Source: Lolium rigidum (Eukaryota; Streptophyta; Magnoliopsida; Poales; Poaceae). From it: DNA of 64,000 bases. Numbering within the stretch: the stretch's first letter is position 1; each line of letters begins with the position of its first letter. Positions 35,518-48,838 of the stretch are shown here, one piece after another. A program made the position numbers and the translations under genes. Where the stretch lies: the NCBI RefSeq assembly GCF_022539505.1, contig NC_061513.1, positions 354,311,696-354,375,695 on the forward strand. The letters are read 5' to 3'. Under the pieces are notes generated by a model. That model was not told the DNA's origin. It did no database searches and saw only the letters and a program-made list of their open reading frames with translations.

Positions 35518-37117
35518 TGATGGCGTGCAGTCGACACGTCCGTTGGGAACCCCAAGAGGAAGGTGTGATGCGCACATCAGTAAGTTTCCCTCAGTAAGAA
35601 ACCAAGGTTATCGAACCAGTAGGAGTCAAGGAACACGTGAAGGTTGTTGGTGGCGGAGTGTAGTGCGGCGCAACACCGTGGATTCCGGCGCCAACGTGGA
35701 ACCTGCATAACACAATCAAAGTACTTTGCCCCAACGTAACAGTGAGGTTGTCAATCTCACTGGCTTGCTGTAAACAAAGGATTAGATGTATAGTGTGGAT
35801 GATGATGGTTGTTTGCGAAGAACAGTAAAGAACAAGTATCGCAGTAGATTGTATTTCAGATGTAAAGAATGGACCGGGATCCACAGTTCACTAGTGGTGT
35901 CTCTCTCATAAGATAAATAGCATGTTGGGTGAACAAATTATAGTTGGGCAATTGACAAATAAAGAAGGCATAACAATGCACATACATATATCATGATGAG
36001 TACTATGAGATTTAATCAGGGCATTACGACAAAGTACATAGACCGCTATCCAAGCATGCATCTATGCCTAAAAAGTCCACCTTCAAGGTTATCATCCGAA
36101 CCCCTTCCAGTATTAAGTTGCAAACAACGTGACAATTGCATTAAGTATGGTGCGTAATGTAATCAACACAAATATCCTTAGACAAAGCATCGATGTTTTA
36201 TCCCTAGTGGCAACAAGCACATCCACAACCTTAGAGGTTGCTTGTCACCCCCAGATTCAATGGAGGCATGAACCCACTATTGAGCATAAATACTCCCTCT
36301 TGGAGTCACAAGTATCAACTTGGCCAGAGCCTCTACTAGCAACGGAGAGCATGCACGAACATAAACAACATATATGATAGATTGATAATCAACTTGACAT
36401 AGTATTCAATATTCATCGGATCCCAACAAACACAACATGTAGGATTACAAATAGATGATCTTGATCATGATAGGCAGCTCACAAGATCTAACATGATAGC
36501 ACAATGAGGAGAAGACAACCATCTAGCTACTGCTATGGACCCATAGTCGAGGGGTGAACTACTCACACATCGATCCGGAGGCGATCATGGTGATGAAGAG
36601 ACCTCCGGGAGATGATTCCCCTCTCCGGCAGGGTGCCGGAGGCGATCTCTTGAATCCCCCGAGATGGGATTGGCGGCGGCGGCGTCTCTGGAAGGTTTTC
36701 CGTATCGTGGCTCTCGGTACTGGCTTTTCGCGAGGAAGGCTTTAAGTAGGCGGAAGGGCAGAGTCGGGGGCGTCACGAGGGACCCACATAACAGGACCGC
36801 GCGGCCAGGGCCTGGGCCGCGCCGCCCTAGTGTGGCGTCGCCCCGTGGCCCCACTTCGTTTCTCCCTCGGTCTTCTGGAAGCTTCGTGGAAAAATAAGAC
36901 CCTGGGCGTTGATTTCGTCCAATTCCGAGAATATTTCCTTACTAGGATTTCTGAAACCCAAAACAGTAGAAAACGACAGAATGGCTCTTCGGCATCTCGT
37001 CAATAGGTTAGTGCCGGAAAATGCATAATAATAACATATAATGTGTATAAAACATGTGAGTATCATCATAAAAGTAGCATGGAACATAAGAATTATAGAT
37101 ACGTTTGAGACGTATCA
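35518..37117 (-). repeat. 3' LTR of element C
   Basis: 1.60 kb, TGATGGCGTGCAGTCG to GACGTATCA on the + strand. It is flanked inside by the polypurine motif at 37119-37133. ORFs within it (e.g. 36585-36854) are LTR translations. Confidence 0.9.
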
Positions 37118-37118
37118 A

Positions 37119-39793
37119 GCATCCCCAAGCTTAGTTCCTACTCGCCCTCGAGTAGGTAAACGATAACAAAGATAATTTCTGAAGTGACATGCTATCATAA
37201 TCTTGATCAATACTATTGTAAAGCATATGAGATGAATGGAGCGATTCGAAGCAATGGTGAAGACAATGAGTAAACAAATGAATCATATAGCAAAGACTTT
37301 TCATGAATAATACTTTTAAGACAAGCATCAATAAGTCTTGCATAAGAGTTACTCATAAAGCAATAGATTCAAAGTAAAGGCATTGAAGCAACACAAAGGA
37401 AGATATAAGTTTCAGCAGTTGCTTTCAACTTCAACATATTTATCTCATGGATAATTGTCAACACAAAGTAATATAACAAGTGCAATAAGTAAACATGTAA
37501 GAATCAATGCACACAGTTGATACAAGTGTTTGCTTCTAGGATAGAAAGAATAGGTAAACTGACTCAACATAAAGTAGAAGAAAGGCCCTTCGAAGAGGGA
37601 AGCATGGATTACTATTTTTGTGCTAGAGCTTTTCATTTTGAAAACATAGAAACAATTTTGTCAACGGTAGTAATAAATCATATGTGTTATGTATAAGATA
37701 TCCTATAAGTTGCAAGCCTCATGCATAGTATACCAATAGTGCTCGCACCTTGTCCTAATTAGCTTGGATTAACATGGATTCTCATTGCATAGCATATGTT
37801 TCAACCAAGTGTCACAAAGGGGTACCTCTATGCCGCCTGTACAAAGGTCTAAGGAGAATGTTCGCATTGGATTTCTCGCTTTTGATTATTCTAAACTTAG
37901 ACATCCATACCGGGACAACATAGACAACAGATAATGGACTCCTCTTTAATGCATAAGCATTCAACAACAGATAATATTCTCATAAGAGATTGAGGATTAA
38001 TTGTCCAAACTGAAACTTCCACCATGAATCATGGCTTTTGTTAGCGGCCCAATGTTCTTCTCTAACAATATGCATACTCAAACCATATGATCATGAAAAT
38101 CGCCCTTACTTCAGACAAGACGAACATGCATAGCAACTCACATGATATTCAACAAAGGTAAAAGTTGATGGCGTCCCCAGAAACATGGTTACCGCTCAAC
38201 AAGCAACTTATTAAGAAATAAGACACATAAGTACATATTCTTGACCACAATAGTTTTTAAGGCTATTTTTCCCATGAGCTATATATTGCAAAGACAAAGA
38301 ATAGAATTTTAAAGGTAGCACTCAAGTAATGTACTTTGGAATGGCAGAGAAATACCATGTAGTAGATAGGTATGGTGGACACAAATGGCATAGTTTTTGG
38401 CTCAAGGATTTGGATGCACGAGAAGAATTCCTCTCAATACAAGGCTAGGCTAGCAAGGTTGTTTGAAGCAAACTCAAGTATAAAACGGTGCAACAAGACT
38501 CACATATGAACATATTGTAAGCATTATAATACTTTACATCGTCTCCTTGTTGTTCGAACACCTTAACCAGAAAATATCTAGACTCTAGAGACCAATCATG
38601 CAAACCAAATTTTAACAAGCTCTATGTAGTTCTTGATTAATAGGTACAAAGTGCATGATGCAAGAGCTTAAATATGATCTATATGAGCACAAAAATTGCC
38701 AAGTATCAAATTATTCAAGACATTATTCCTATTACCACATGCGGCATTTTCCGTTTCCAACCGTATAACAATGAACGAAGTAGTTCAACCTTCGCAATGA
38801 ACATTAAGAGTAAAGCTAAGAACATATGTGTTCATACGAAACAGCGGAGCGTGTCTCTCTCCCAAACAAAGAATGCTAGGATCCAAATTTATTTAAACAA
38901 AAACAAAAACAAAAACAAACAGACACTGCAAGTAAAGCACATAAGATGTGACGGAATAAAAATATAGTTTCACTAGAGGTGACCTGATAAGTTGTCGATG
39001 AAGAAGGGATGCCTTGGGCATCCCCAAGCTTAGATGCTTGAGTCTTCTTAAAATATGCGAGGATGAACCCTGGGGCATCCCCAAGCTTAGACTTTTCACT
39101 CTTCTTGATCATATTGTATCATCCTCCTCTCTTGACCCTTGAAAACTTCCTCCACACCAAACTCAAAACAATCTCATTAGAGGGTTAGTGCATAATTGAA
39201 AATTCATATATTCAGAGGTGACATAATCATTCTTAACACTTCCGGACATTGCACAAAGCTACTGAAAGTTAATGGAACAAAGAAATCCATCAAACATAGC
39301 AAAACAGGCAATGCGAAATAAAAGGCAGAATCTGTCAAAACAGAACAGTCCGTAAAGACGAATTTTTTAGAGGCACTAGACTTGCTCAGATGAAAATTCC
39401 CAAATTTAATGAAAGTTGCGTACATATCTGAGGATCACGCGCGTAAATTGGCAGATTTTTCTAAATTTTCTACGTCAGGGGCGGCTCAATTTCGTGACAG
39501 CAAGCAATCTGTTCCTGCGCAGTAATCCAAACCTAGTATTGACTTTGCTATCAAAGACTTTACTTGGCACAACAAAGCAATAAAATAAAGATAAGGAGAG
39601 GTTGCTATAGTAGTAACAACTTCCAAGACTCAAATATAAAACAAAGTGCAGAAGTAAAATAATGGGTTGTCTCCCATAAGCGCTTTTCTTTAACGCCTTT
39701 CAGCTAGGCGCATAAAGTGTGTATCAAGTATATCAAGAGATGAAGCATCAACAGAGGGGTTTGGAGTTTTCTCAACTATGCATTGTATCTTAT
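37119..39793 (-). other. Non-coding 3' region of element C with three PPT-like motifs
   Basis: TAAGCTTGGGGATGC (minus) occurs at 37119-37133 (beside the LTR), 39018-39032 and 39075-39089. The rest is collinear with the corresponding parts of B and D and has no meaningful ORF. Confidence 0.7.
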
Positions 39794-40366
39794 CTATGTA
39801 AGTTTCAGAGGCTCCTTTTTCATTACTCTTAGGCTTGCTATTCTCATCAAACAAATTTCAGGAACAAGCCAACCATAGTTATTTTCAAGAGCTTCATGCA
39901 TTCCTAGGAGCTTGCAAGGTATTGATGTCTTAATCTCCCCTTCACAATTAACTTGATTAGTGTACTTTAATCTATCTTTTTCCATTTTTTCAAGGGTACT
40001 AGCAAAGTTGGTATAAGAGCCAAGCATCTTATATTTAATAAAGACCTTTCTAGCCTCTCTTGCTACACCACCAAATTCTTTAAGAAGGGTTGCTAAGACA
40101 AAATCTTTCTTTTCTCCTTCCTCCATATCACAGAGTGTAAGAAACATGTGTTGAATTATAGGATTGAGATTAACAAATTTAGTTTCCAACATGTGTACTA
40201 AATAAGCAGCAGCAATTTCATAAGTAGGAGCAAGTTCTACCAAGTGTAGATCTTCAAAATCTTCAGCTGTACTAACATGAGTGAGAAAATCTTCTATATT
40301 ATCTCTTCCAATTATAGACCCTCGTCCTACCGGTATGTCTTTTAGAGTGTACTTAGGAGGAAACAT
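39794..40366 (-). CDS. 190-aa ORF of element C, unknown function
   Basis: It starts at ATG 40364-40366 (peptide MFPPKYTLKDIPVGRGSIIG). An upstream in-frame extension to 40858 crosses the primer-binding site and LTR and is not credible. The protein is soluble and helical, with stretches such as EDFEDLHLVELAPTYEIAA, EFGGVAREARKVFIKYK and TLEKMEKDRLKY. It has no zinc knuckle, protease or polymerase motif. I recognise it as another filler ORF type of Pooideae Gypsy elements, of no known function. It is unlike the ORF of element B although the two elements are otherwise related. Confidence 0.7.
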   Translation of the reverse strand: MFPPKYTLKDIPVGRGSIIGRDNIEDFLTHVSTAEDFEDLHLVELAPTYEIAAAYLVHMLETKFVNLNPIIQHMFLTLCDMEEGEKKDFVLATLLKEFGGVAREARKVFIKYKMLGSYTNFASTLEKMEKDRLKYTNQVNCEGEIKTSIPCKLLGMHEALENNYGWLVPEICLMRIASLRVMKKEPLKLT

Positions 40367-40585
40367 GATGAAATAAACAAAAGGTAAATAGAGTAAATGC
40401 AAGTAACTAATTTTTGTGTTTTTCAATATAGAGAACAAGACAGTAAATAAAGTAAAGCTAGCAACTAATTTTTTTTGTGTTTTTGATATAGAGAGCAAAC
40501 AAAGCAGTAAATAAAATAAGTAAAGCAAGACAAAAACAAAGTAAAGAGATTGGATGTGGGAGACTCCCCTGCAGGCGTGTCTTGA

Positions 40586-40604
40586 TCTCCCCAGCAACGG
40601 CGCC
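40586..40604 (-). other. Primer-binding site of element C
   Basis: Minus strand GGCGCCGTTGCTGGGGAGA, one change from the consensus of the Athila-type site, about 11 bp inside the 5' LTR. Confidence 0.75.
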
Positions 40605-40615
40605 GTAAATTTATT

Positions 40616-42217
40616 TGATGGCGTGCGGTCGACACGTCCGTTGGGAACCCCAAGAGGAAGGTGTGATGCGCACAGCAGTAAGTTTCCTCGTAAGAAACCA
40701 AGGTTATCGAACCAGAGAGGAGTCAAGGAACACGTGAAGGTTGTTGGTGGCGTAGTGTAGTGCGGCGCAACACCGGGATTCCGGCGCCAACGTGGAACCT
40801 CGCACAACACAATCAAAGTACTTTGCCCCAACGTAACGAGTGAGGTTGTCAATCTCACCGGCTTGCTGTAAACAAAGGATTAGATGTATAGTGTGGATGA
40901 TGATGGTTGTTTGCGAAGAACAAGTAAAGAACAAGTATTGCGAGTAGATTGTATTTCACATGTAAAGAATGGACCGGGATCCACAGCTCACTAGTGGTGT
41001 CTCTCCCATAAGATAAATAGCATGTTGGGTGAACAAATTACAGCTTGGGCAATTGACAAATGAAGAAGGCATAACAATGCACATACATATATCATGATGA
41101 GTACTATGAGATTTAATCGAGGCATTACGACACAGTACATAGACCGCTATCCAAAGCATGCATCTATGCCTAAAAAGTCCACCTTCAGAGTTATCATCCG
41201 AACCCCTTCTAGTATTTAGTTGCAAACAACAGACAATTGCATTAAGTATGGTGCGTAATGTAATCAACACAAATATCCTTAGACAAAGCATCGATGTTTT
41301 ATCCCTAGTGGAAACAACACATCCACAACCTTAGAGGTTGTTGTCACTCCCCGCATTCAATGGAGACATGAACCCACTATCGAGCATAAATACTCCCTCT
41401 TGGAGTCACAAGTATCAACTTGGCCGCAGCCTCTACTAGCAACGGAGAGCATGCAAGAACATAAACAACATATATGATAGATTGATAATCAACTTGACAT
41501 AGTATTCAATATTCATCGGATCCCAACAAACACAACATGTGGGATTACAAATAGATGATCTTGATCATGATAGGCAGCTCACAAGATCTAACATGATAGC
41601 ACAATGAGGAGAAGACAACCATCTAGCTACTGCTATGGACCCATAGTCGAGGGGTGAACTACTCACACATCGATCCGGAGGCGATCATGGTGATGAAGAG
41701 ACCTCCGGGAGATGATTCCCTCTCCGGCAGGGTGCCGGAGGCGATCTCCCGAATCCCCCGAGAAGGGATTGGCGGCGGCGGAGTCTCCGGAAGGTTTTCC
41801 GTATCGTGGCTCTCGCATGCGGGGTTTTCGCGACGAAGGGTTTAAGTAGGCGGAAGGGCAGAGTCGGGGGCGTCACGAGGGACCCACACAACAGGGCCGC
41901 GCGGCCAGGGCCTGGGCCGCGCCGCCCTAGTGTGGCGTCGCCCCGTGGCCCCACTTCATTTCTCCCTCGGTCTTCTGGAAGCTTCGTGGAAAAATAAGAC
42001 CCTGGGCGTTGATTTCGTCCAATTCCGAGAATATTTCCTTACTAGGATTTACGAAACCAAAAACAGCGAAAACAAAGAATCGGCTCTTCGGCATCTCGTC
42101 AATAGGTTAGTGCCGGAAAATGCATAATAATGACATATAATGTGTATAAAACATGTGAGTATCATCATAAAAGTAGCATGGAACATAAGAAATTATAGAT
42201 ACGTTTGAGACGTATCA
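40616..42217 (-). repeat. 5' LTR of element C
   Basis: 1.60 kb, ending GAGACGTATCA at 42217 and followed by the GACCT duplication. Closely similar to 35518-37117. Confidence 0.9.
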
Positions 42218-45200
42218 GACCTCTCCTTCAAGCCCTTCACCATCAGGGTGAGTATGCGCTTCTCGAGGGCCTCATATTACATCCTAGAACGCACCGTAGC
42301 TCGCTGTCGCCAATGCTCGTCGGAAACCGCCGCCGGTCACACTCCGGTGACCATTTCCGAGCGGCGCCGCCACCATTAGGTTCCCCATCATGTCGTGGTT
42401 CGATTAGGCGTAGTCGCTCGTCCTGGGGAGCAGCCTAGCCCCGGCGCCGTTGCCCATTGACCGCCGGCCAGTAGCCCTCGTGCCACGTCAGCGATTTTGA
42501 CTTCGGTCAATACCACGTGGCAACTGACATGGACCGTTGGCCCACTCGTCAGTGGCTCTGGGTAAAACTAAACTGGGTGTGTTTAGTGATTTTTAGTTTT
42601 AATTCAAATCTTATAATTACTGAAATTTTGTAGACAATTAGAAAATTCATTATACCTCAGAAAAATATAAATGAGATATGAAATTCCTATAAAAATAAAA
42701 TCTATTCAATAAAAATATAATATGAAATTTTTATTTTTAAATAAAAATTTAATTATTTAATACTTATTATTTAAGCCTTTATTTCTAATTCTAAATTCAA
42801 TTAAAATTCAGTAATTAGGAAAATTTCCTAAAATGAATAACAACCAGTAAGTAAATAAATAAAACAATAAAAAAAATATTTTAATTATTATTTTGATTAA
42901 ATCCTTATTACAAGGATTTAAAACCCTAATTAATAATTATCTTAATTATTAATTCTTTAAAAATAATAAAATGTCAAATCCAATATTATTTTTATTTCAA
43001 TGTTATTAATAACTTCAACTTTATAAAGAAGTTATTAACCTAAGAAATATATGGTAATTGGGAAACCCTAGTTCCATTATAAATAAAGTGATAACCTCAT
43101 AACTTTATGTGGAACCCTATAACCCTAATCCAATTATGAACCAACCCTAACTCCACTATTTCATATGAACCTTAATTTGTTTCTAAACCTAAAACCTAGG
43201 TTCAACATGTGATCATGACATTTTATCTTCATTCATATATTTATAATGAGCAACTCAATGCTTGTCATGTCCACATAAAATGTAGAAGCCCTATCCCTAA
43301 TAATTTAGTATTCCATGTATGCATCCCCATCAGACCTAGATGATCAATTAGGGTTAACCAAATGTAAACCCTAGTTCCTATCCTCAGAGACATCAACCTT
43401 AATTATCCAGACTTCGCATCACACCCTTGTGATGAACCCTAATAGCAACCATGCCAATATTGTGTATCATATTCTATACACACTAAACCCCACTAGTGTC
43501 AGATACTTATGAATCATCCTAATTAGGAACCACCTATTCTTTACTTAGTGGATCCAATAGCAAAACCTAGACAACCTCAACCTTAAATTGAAATACTTCT
43601 TAATACTTAAGAAACATGTTCTTCAAAAGATATTCTTTTGAAGAAAATAAAGAATAGTCATCAACTTTACCTAATAGGACCTATGAACCCTAGCTAGCTA
43701 TCACCAGCCAGATACACCAACCTTGATAGCAACCAATTATCATTAATTGCTTAAGATACTTATACTTAAGTAAAACCATACAAGCCATAGTAGTTGATGA
43801 ATCCAACTCTGTTGTGATCCATCAACTCCTTACTACATAAACTAATTGGAACCATAGAACCCCACAAACCCAATTGTCATACTTGTTCTTTATCAAAGAA
43901 CATATTCAAAAGTTATTCTTTTGAAGAATATAACAAGTAATCATTAACCATGCCATATAGTACTAAAACTGACAACTGTTCTTTACATGTTAACATTATG
44001 CCAATTATCATTCCTTGTATGCTCAATTGATTACTATGCTTTATTATATAACTTGTACATGATACCAAGTAATCAAACATTAATAAGAACCTTGTTTGTG
44101 AATCACTCTAAAAGTGCAACACACCCTAAATCAATCACTCCAACTCACTAATCCTAAATCGTCGGGGTTAGGTCATGCTTAGAGCGATTGCGTCTCATAC
44201 TTATGCATTATTGCATCCTTGCCAATCTTTCAAACATCGTCCTTACCGAACGATGATGCTATTTCATAATTTGGAGTTATTGCGCATCGAAGACCTTGCC
44301 TGCATAATCTTGCAGTCAAGAAAGGCAAGTTCATCGCTTGCTCATGTCATTTGAGTATTTTTACCAAATTACTTGCAAAGTACTATACTTATCACTCTTG
44401 CATGAAAAGCAAAAAATGCTATTTTCATAACTATGAATATGACTATGTGGTGGGCAATGGAACCATGGTATGAGTATGGTGGAGGTTCCATTGCAAGGGT
44501 TTCTATCCATCTAGGTTTAAACAACAAATGTCGTCCAGTGATTCTTCTGCCGTAATACCCGTGTTAACCATAAGATCTGGAGTGGGACGGAGTAGTCAAG
44601 TGTGTTCTTTCCCCTCGTTCATCAACGGATGCGCTTACCGTAGACACTTTATCCAGTTAAGGATAAGCGGTAGGGTGTGGGTCCCGTTGAAGTCGCCACG
44701 GTAATGTGGTCTATGATGGGTTGCAACGACCAGCGAAGGAATCAGGTCGAGAACCTGATTGTTGTCGAGGTCGAAAGGTATCCAAAGGGGTACGCTGATC
44801 GGCGAGGACCCAAGGTCGGAATTGCAACAAAGGGTGGGTGTGCGAGGTCGCGGAGGAATGCATTTTGGCTAAGACCTTATACCGGGCCTCACACCACGGA
44901 AGTGTGGACGGGAAAGTACGCCCGGTTGGAAACAAGGTTAAGATCTCTTATGGGTAAAGCAACACACCTCTGCAGAGTGTAATGAATCGTGACCTGTCAC
45001 TCCCTGTTACGGGATATGGAACTGCGAACGCTGCCGGAAAGGAACTCCATGAAGTTCTAGTAAACCGGTAAAGGCTGACGGACATAGTTCTTCTGAGTAA
45101 AAGCAACCTTTTGAAGAAATGATTATCAAAACCTGCATTGGTATTGGACTTTCTAGTCTAATGCCATAGCTAGTGCATTAAACACCTCTTTCCTATAATG

Positions 45201-45681
45201 AACTTGTTGAGTATGCTCGTACTCATCCCATTCTTAAAACCCCTGCTTAGATATGGAGGCATCGAAGGAGGATCTACAGTGCAACTCGAAGGCCGAGGAG
45301 TCCACAACTACTTCAAGGGATAGGACCCTGTCAGAGGAGTCAAACACCACATCCTTTAAAGGAGAAAACCTAGAATAGCAATGGAAGGGAACTAGCTTCC
45401 TAAACTTAGCTCCTATTTAGCTAGAATCTATTCATAGCCTCTATAGCTAGTCAAATACTCTACAAATAGAGTTCGTAATAGAATTAGACTACGAGTCGTT
45501 CTTCTGGAGATTATTTGCAGATTTACCTCATTGTAAAGTAGGAGGCTGTGCTGATCTTATGTAACAAAGTCTGTATGTAATTATATAGACATACCTTGGA
45601 CCCGCATATGTTTCTGTTGTACCACTCTGAGCGATGTAATACTAGTGGAACGGTGTTTCATTGGTGTTATGTCAGACTTGC
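42218..45681 (+). other. LARD-like unit segment, no gene seen
   Basis: It begins with a GC-rich tail of the promoter island (42218-42560). This is followed by 1.6 kb of very AT-rich DNA and then a mixed segment (44150-45681). The only ORFs (about 101 aa at 44677-44982 and a shadow) have no recognisable domain. Confidence 0.45.
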
Positions 45682-47282
45682 TGATGCGTGTAGTTGACAC
45701 GTCCGTTGGGAACCCCAATAGGAAGGTGTGATGCGCACAGCGGCAAGTTTCCCTCAGTAAGAAACCAAGGTTTAATCGAACCAGTAGGAGTCAAGAAGCA
45801 CGTTGAAGGTTGATGGCGGCGGGATGTAGTGCGGCGCAACACCGAGATTCCGGCGCCAACGTGGAACCCGCACAACACAACCAAAGTACTTTGCCCCAAC
45901 GAAACAAGTGAGGTTGTCAATCTCACCAGCTTGCTGTAACAAAGGATTAACCGAATTGTGTGGAAGATGATTGTTTGCGAGAAAACAATGAAACAAGTAT
46001 TGCAGACAGATTTGTATTTCGGTATTAAAAGAATGGACCGGGGTCCACAGTTCACTAGAGGTGTCTCTCCCATAAGATAAAAGCATGTTGGGTGAACAAA
46101 TTACAGTCGGGCAATTGACAAATAGAGAGGGCATAACAATGCACATACATGGCATGATAAGTATAGTGAGATTTAATGGGGCATTACGACAAAGTACATA
46201 GACCGCCATCCAACTGCATCTATGCCTAAAAAGTCCACCTTCAGGTTATCGTCCGAAGCCCTTCCAGTATTAAGTTGCAAAGAAACAGACAATTGCATTA
46301 AGTATGGTGCGTAATGTAATCAACAACTACATCCTCGGACATAGCGCCAATGTTTTATCCCTAGTGGCAACAAGACACAGCACAACCTTAGAACTTTCTC
46401 GTCACCGTCCCAGGTGTCAATGCGAGGCATGAACCCACTATCGAGCATAAATACTCCCTCTTGGAGTTAAAAGCAAAAACTTGGCCGGAGCCTCTACTAG
46501 TAACGGAGAGCATGCAAGATCATAAACAACACATATGTAATAACTTGATAATTAACATAACATGGGATTCTCTATCCATCGGATCCCGACAAACACAACA
46601 TAGAGTATTACAGATAGATGATCTTGGTCATGTTAGGCAGCTCACAAGATCCAACAATGAAGCACAATGAGGAGAAGACAACCATCTAGCTACTGCTATG
46701 GACCCATAGTCCAGGGGTGAACTACTCACTCATCACTCCGGAGGCGACCATGGCGGTGTAGAGTCCTCCGGGAGATGAATCCCCTCTCCGGCAGGGTGCC
46801 GGAGGAGATCTCCGGAATCCCCCGAGATGGGATCGGCGGCGGCGGCGTCTCAGTAAGGTTTTCCGTATCGTGGTTTTTCGCCTCAGGGGTTTCGCGACGG
46901 AGGCTTTAAGTAGGCGGAAGGGCAGAGTCGGGGGGCTGACGAGGGGCCCACACCATAGGGCGGCGCGGGCCCCTCCTTAGCCGCGCGGCCCTATGGTCTG
47001 GCCACCTCGTGGCCCCACTTCGTATGCTCTTCGGTCTTCTGGAAGGTTCGTGGCGAAATAGGCCCCTGGGTCTTTGTTTCGTCCAATTCCGAGAATATTT
47101 CGTTACTAGGATTTCTGAAACCAAAAACAGCAAGAAAACGAGAACCGGCACTTCGGCATCTTGTTAATAGGTTAGTTCCGGAAAATGCACGAATATGACA
47201 TAAAGTGTGCATAAAACATGTAGGTATCATCAATAATATGGCATAGAACATAAGAAATTATCGATACGTCGGAGACGTATCA
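45682..47282 (-). repeat. 3' LTR of element D
   Basis: 1.60 kb, TGATGCGTGTAGTTGACACG to GACGTATCA. Nearly identical to 53769-55366; most differences noticed are 1-bp indels in short runs. Confidence 0.92.
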
Positions 47283-47318
47283 AGCATCCCCAAGCTTAGT
47301 TCCGCTCGTCCCGAGCGG

Positions 47319-48838
47319 TGATGACCCACAAGTATAGGGGGTGTATCGTAGTATCTTCGATAAGTAAGAATGTCGATCCCAACGAGGAGCAGAAGGTGTT
47401 GACAAGCAGTTTCGATGAAGGTTTCACTCGTAAATGCTCACGGACAAGTATTCAGGGGGTTTTGATGTAACGAGATGAAATAAATACGAGTAAGTAAAAT
47501 GCGAGAGAAATAATTGCAGCGAGTGGCCCAATCCTTTTTAGCACAAAGGACAAGCCGGTTTGTTTACTTATAATGACCAAACGTTCTCGAGGACACACGG
47601 GATTTTAGTCTAATGCTTTCACTACATACGGCTAAATAATCTTCATTGTTATGATAAGTGTTGTGTGGGTGAACCTATGCTAATGTACTGCCCTTCCTAG
47701 GACTAAATACATACTTGTGATTATACCCCTTGCAAGCATCCGCAACTACAAGAAAGTAATTAAGAATAAATCTAACCACAGCCTTAAACTCTGAGATCCT
47801 GCGATCCCTCCTGCATCGATATACCAACGGGGGTTCGAGGTTTCGTCACTCCGGCAACCCCGCAATTAGCAAACGAATACAAGATGCATTCCCCTAGGCC
47901 CATAAATGGTGAAGTGTCATGTAGTCGACGTTCACATGACACCACTAGAAGAATAACACCACAACTTAAATATCACACCATTGAATATTACTCAACCATA
48001 GTTCACTACTAACATTTAGACTTCACCCATGTCCTCAAGAACTTAACGAACTACTCACGAGACATCATACGGAACATGATCAGAGGTGATATGATGATGA
48101 ATAACAATCTGAACATAAACTTGGTTCAATGGTTTCACTCAATAGCATCAACAACAAGTAGAGATCGATACCGGGAGAGTTTCCCCTATCAAACAATCAA
48201 GATCAAACCCAAATTGCTACGGCGGTGACGAGGTGCTGCGGAGGAGATGGCGGTGATGACGGTGGAGATGATGATGATGGTGATGGAGATGATGTCCAGC
48301 TCGATGACGGTGACGATGGCGTCGATTTCCCCTCCCGGAGGGAATTTCCCCGGCGGATTCCTGCCCGCCGGAGAGCTCTTTTCTCTCCGGTGTTCTCCGC
48401 CCCGCAGAGGCGGCCGTAACTCTTCGCGAGGTACCCCTTCTGGCTTAGGTTTTCGGGACGAAGGATTTCGCGAAGAAAAGGAGGCGAAAGGGGTCGTGGG
48501 CCCTCCACACCACGTGGCGGCGCGGCCGGGGCCTCGGGCCGCGCCGCCCTATGGTGTGGGCCCACCCCGGCTCCTCCCGGCTCCTCCTTCGGCTTCCTTC
48601 GTCATCTTGAAGAATAGGATTTTTGGTATAATTTCCTTCCACAGCTTGATCTTCCGAAATATTGCGTTACGACGGTGCTTTTTCCAGCGGTAATCCTCGG
48701 CTCCGGCGTTCGATCCTCCAATAATGATGAAACATGCAAAATAGATGAAATAACATAAGTATTGTGTCCCAATATGAAATATATCGATGAATAACAGCAA
48801 ATTATGATATAAAATAGTGATGCAATTTGGACGTATCA
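47319..48838 (-). mobile_element. Solo LTR (1520 bp) inside element D
   Basis: It runs TGATGACCCACAAGTATAGG to GCAATTTGGACGTATCA on the + strand. Minus-strand reading starts TGATACGTCC and ends ACTTGTGGGTCATCA, the LTR ends of a different Athila-type family. By comparison with elements B and C, which read straight through this point, it is an insertion. The flanks AGCGG and GCAGG are not a clean duplication. ORFs inside (e.g. 48203-48565) are LTR translations. Confidence 0.75.

Larger units (their letters stand above)
35518..42217 (-). mobile_element. Athila-like LTR retrotransposon C, complete but non-autonomous
   Basis: LTRs at 35518-37117 and 40616-42217 flank a 3.5 kb interior. The 5-bp target duplication GACCT is present on both sides (35513-35517, 42218-42222). 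The primer-binding site (minus GGCGCCGTTGCTGGGGAGA) is at 40586-40604. The only ORF is 39794-40366 (190 aa) at the gag position; the remaining about 2.5 kb is the non-coding region shared with B and D. No polymerase domains are present. Confidence 0.9.

Noticed and set aside
40367..40858. N-terminal extension of the element C ORF to 354 aa
   Set aside because: The extension runs through the primer-binding site into the LTR; the ATG at 40366 is the credible start.
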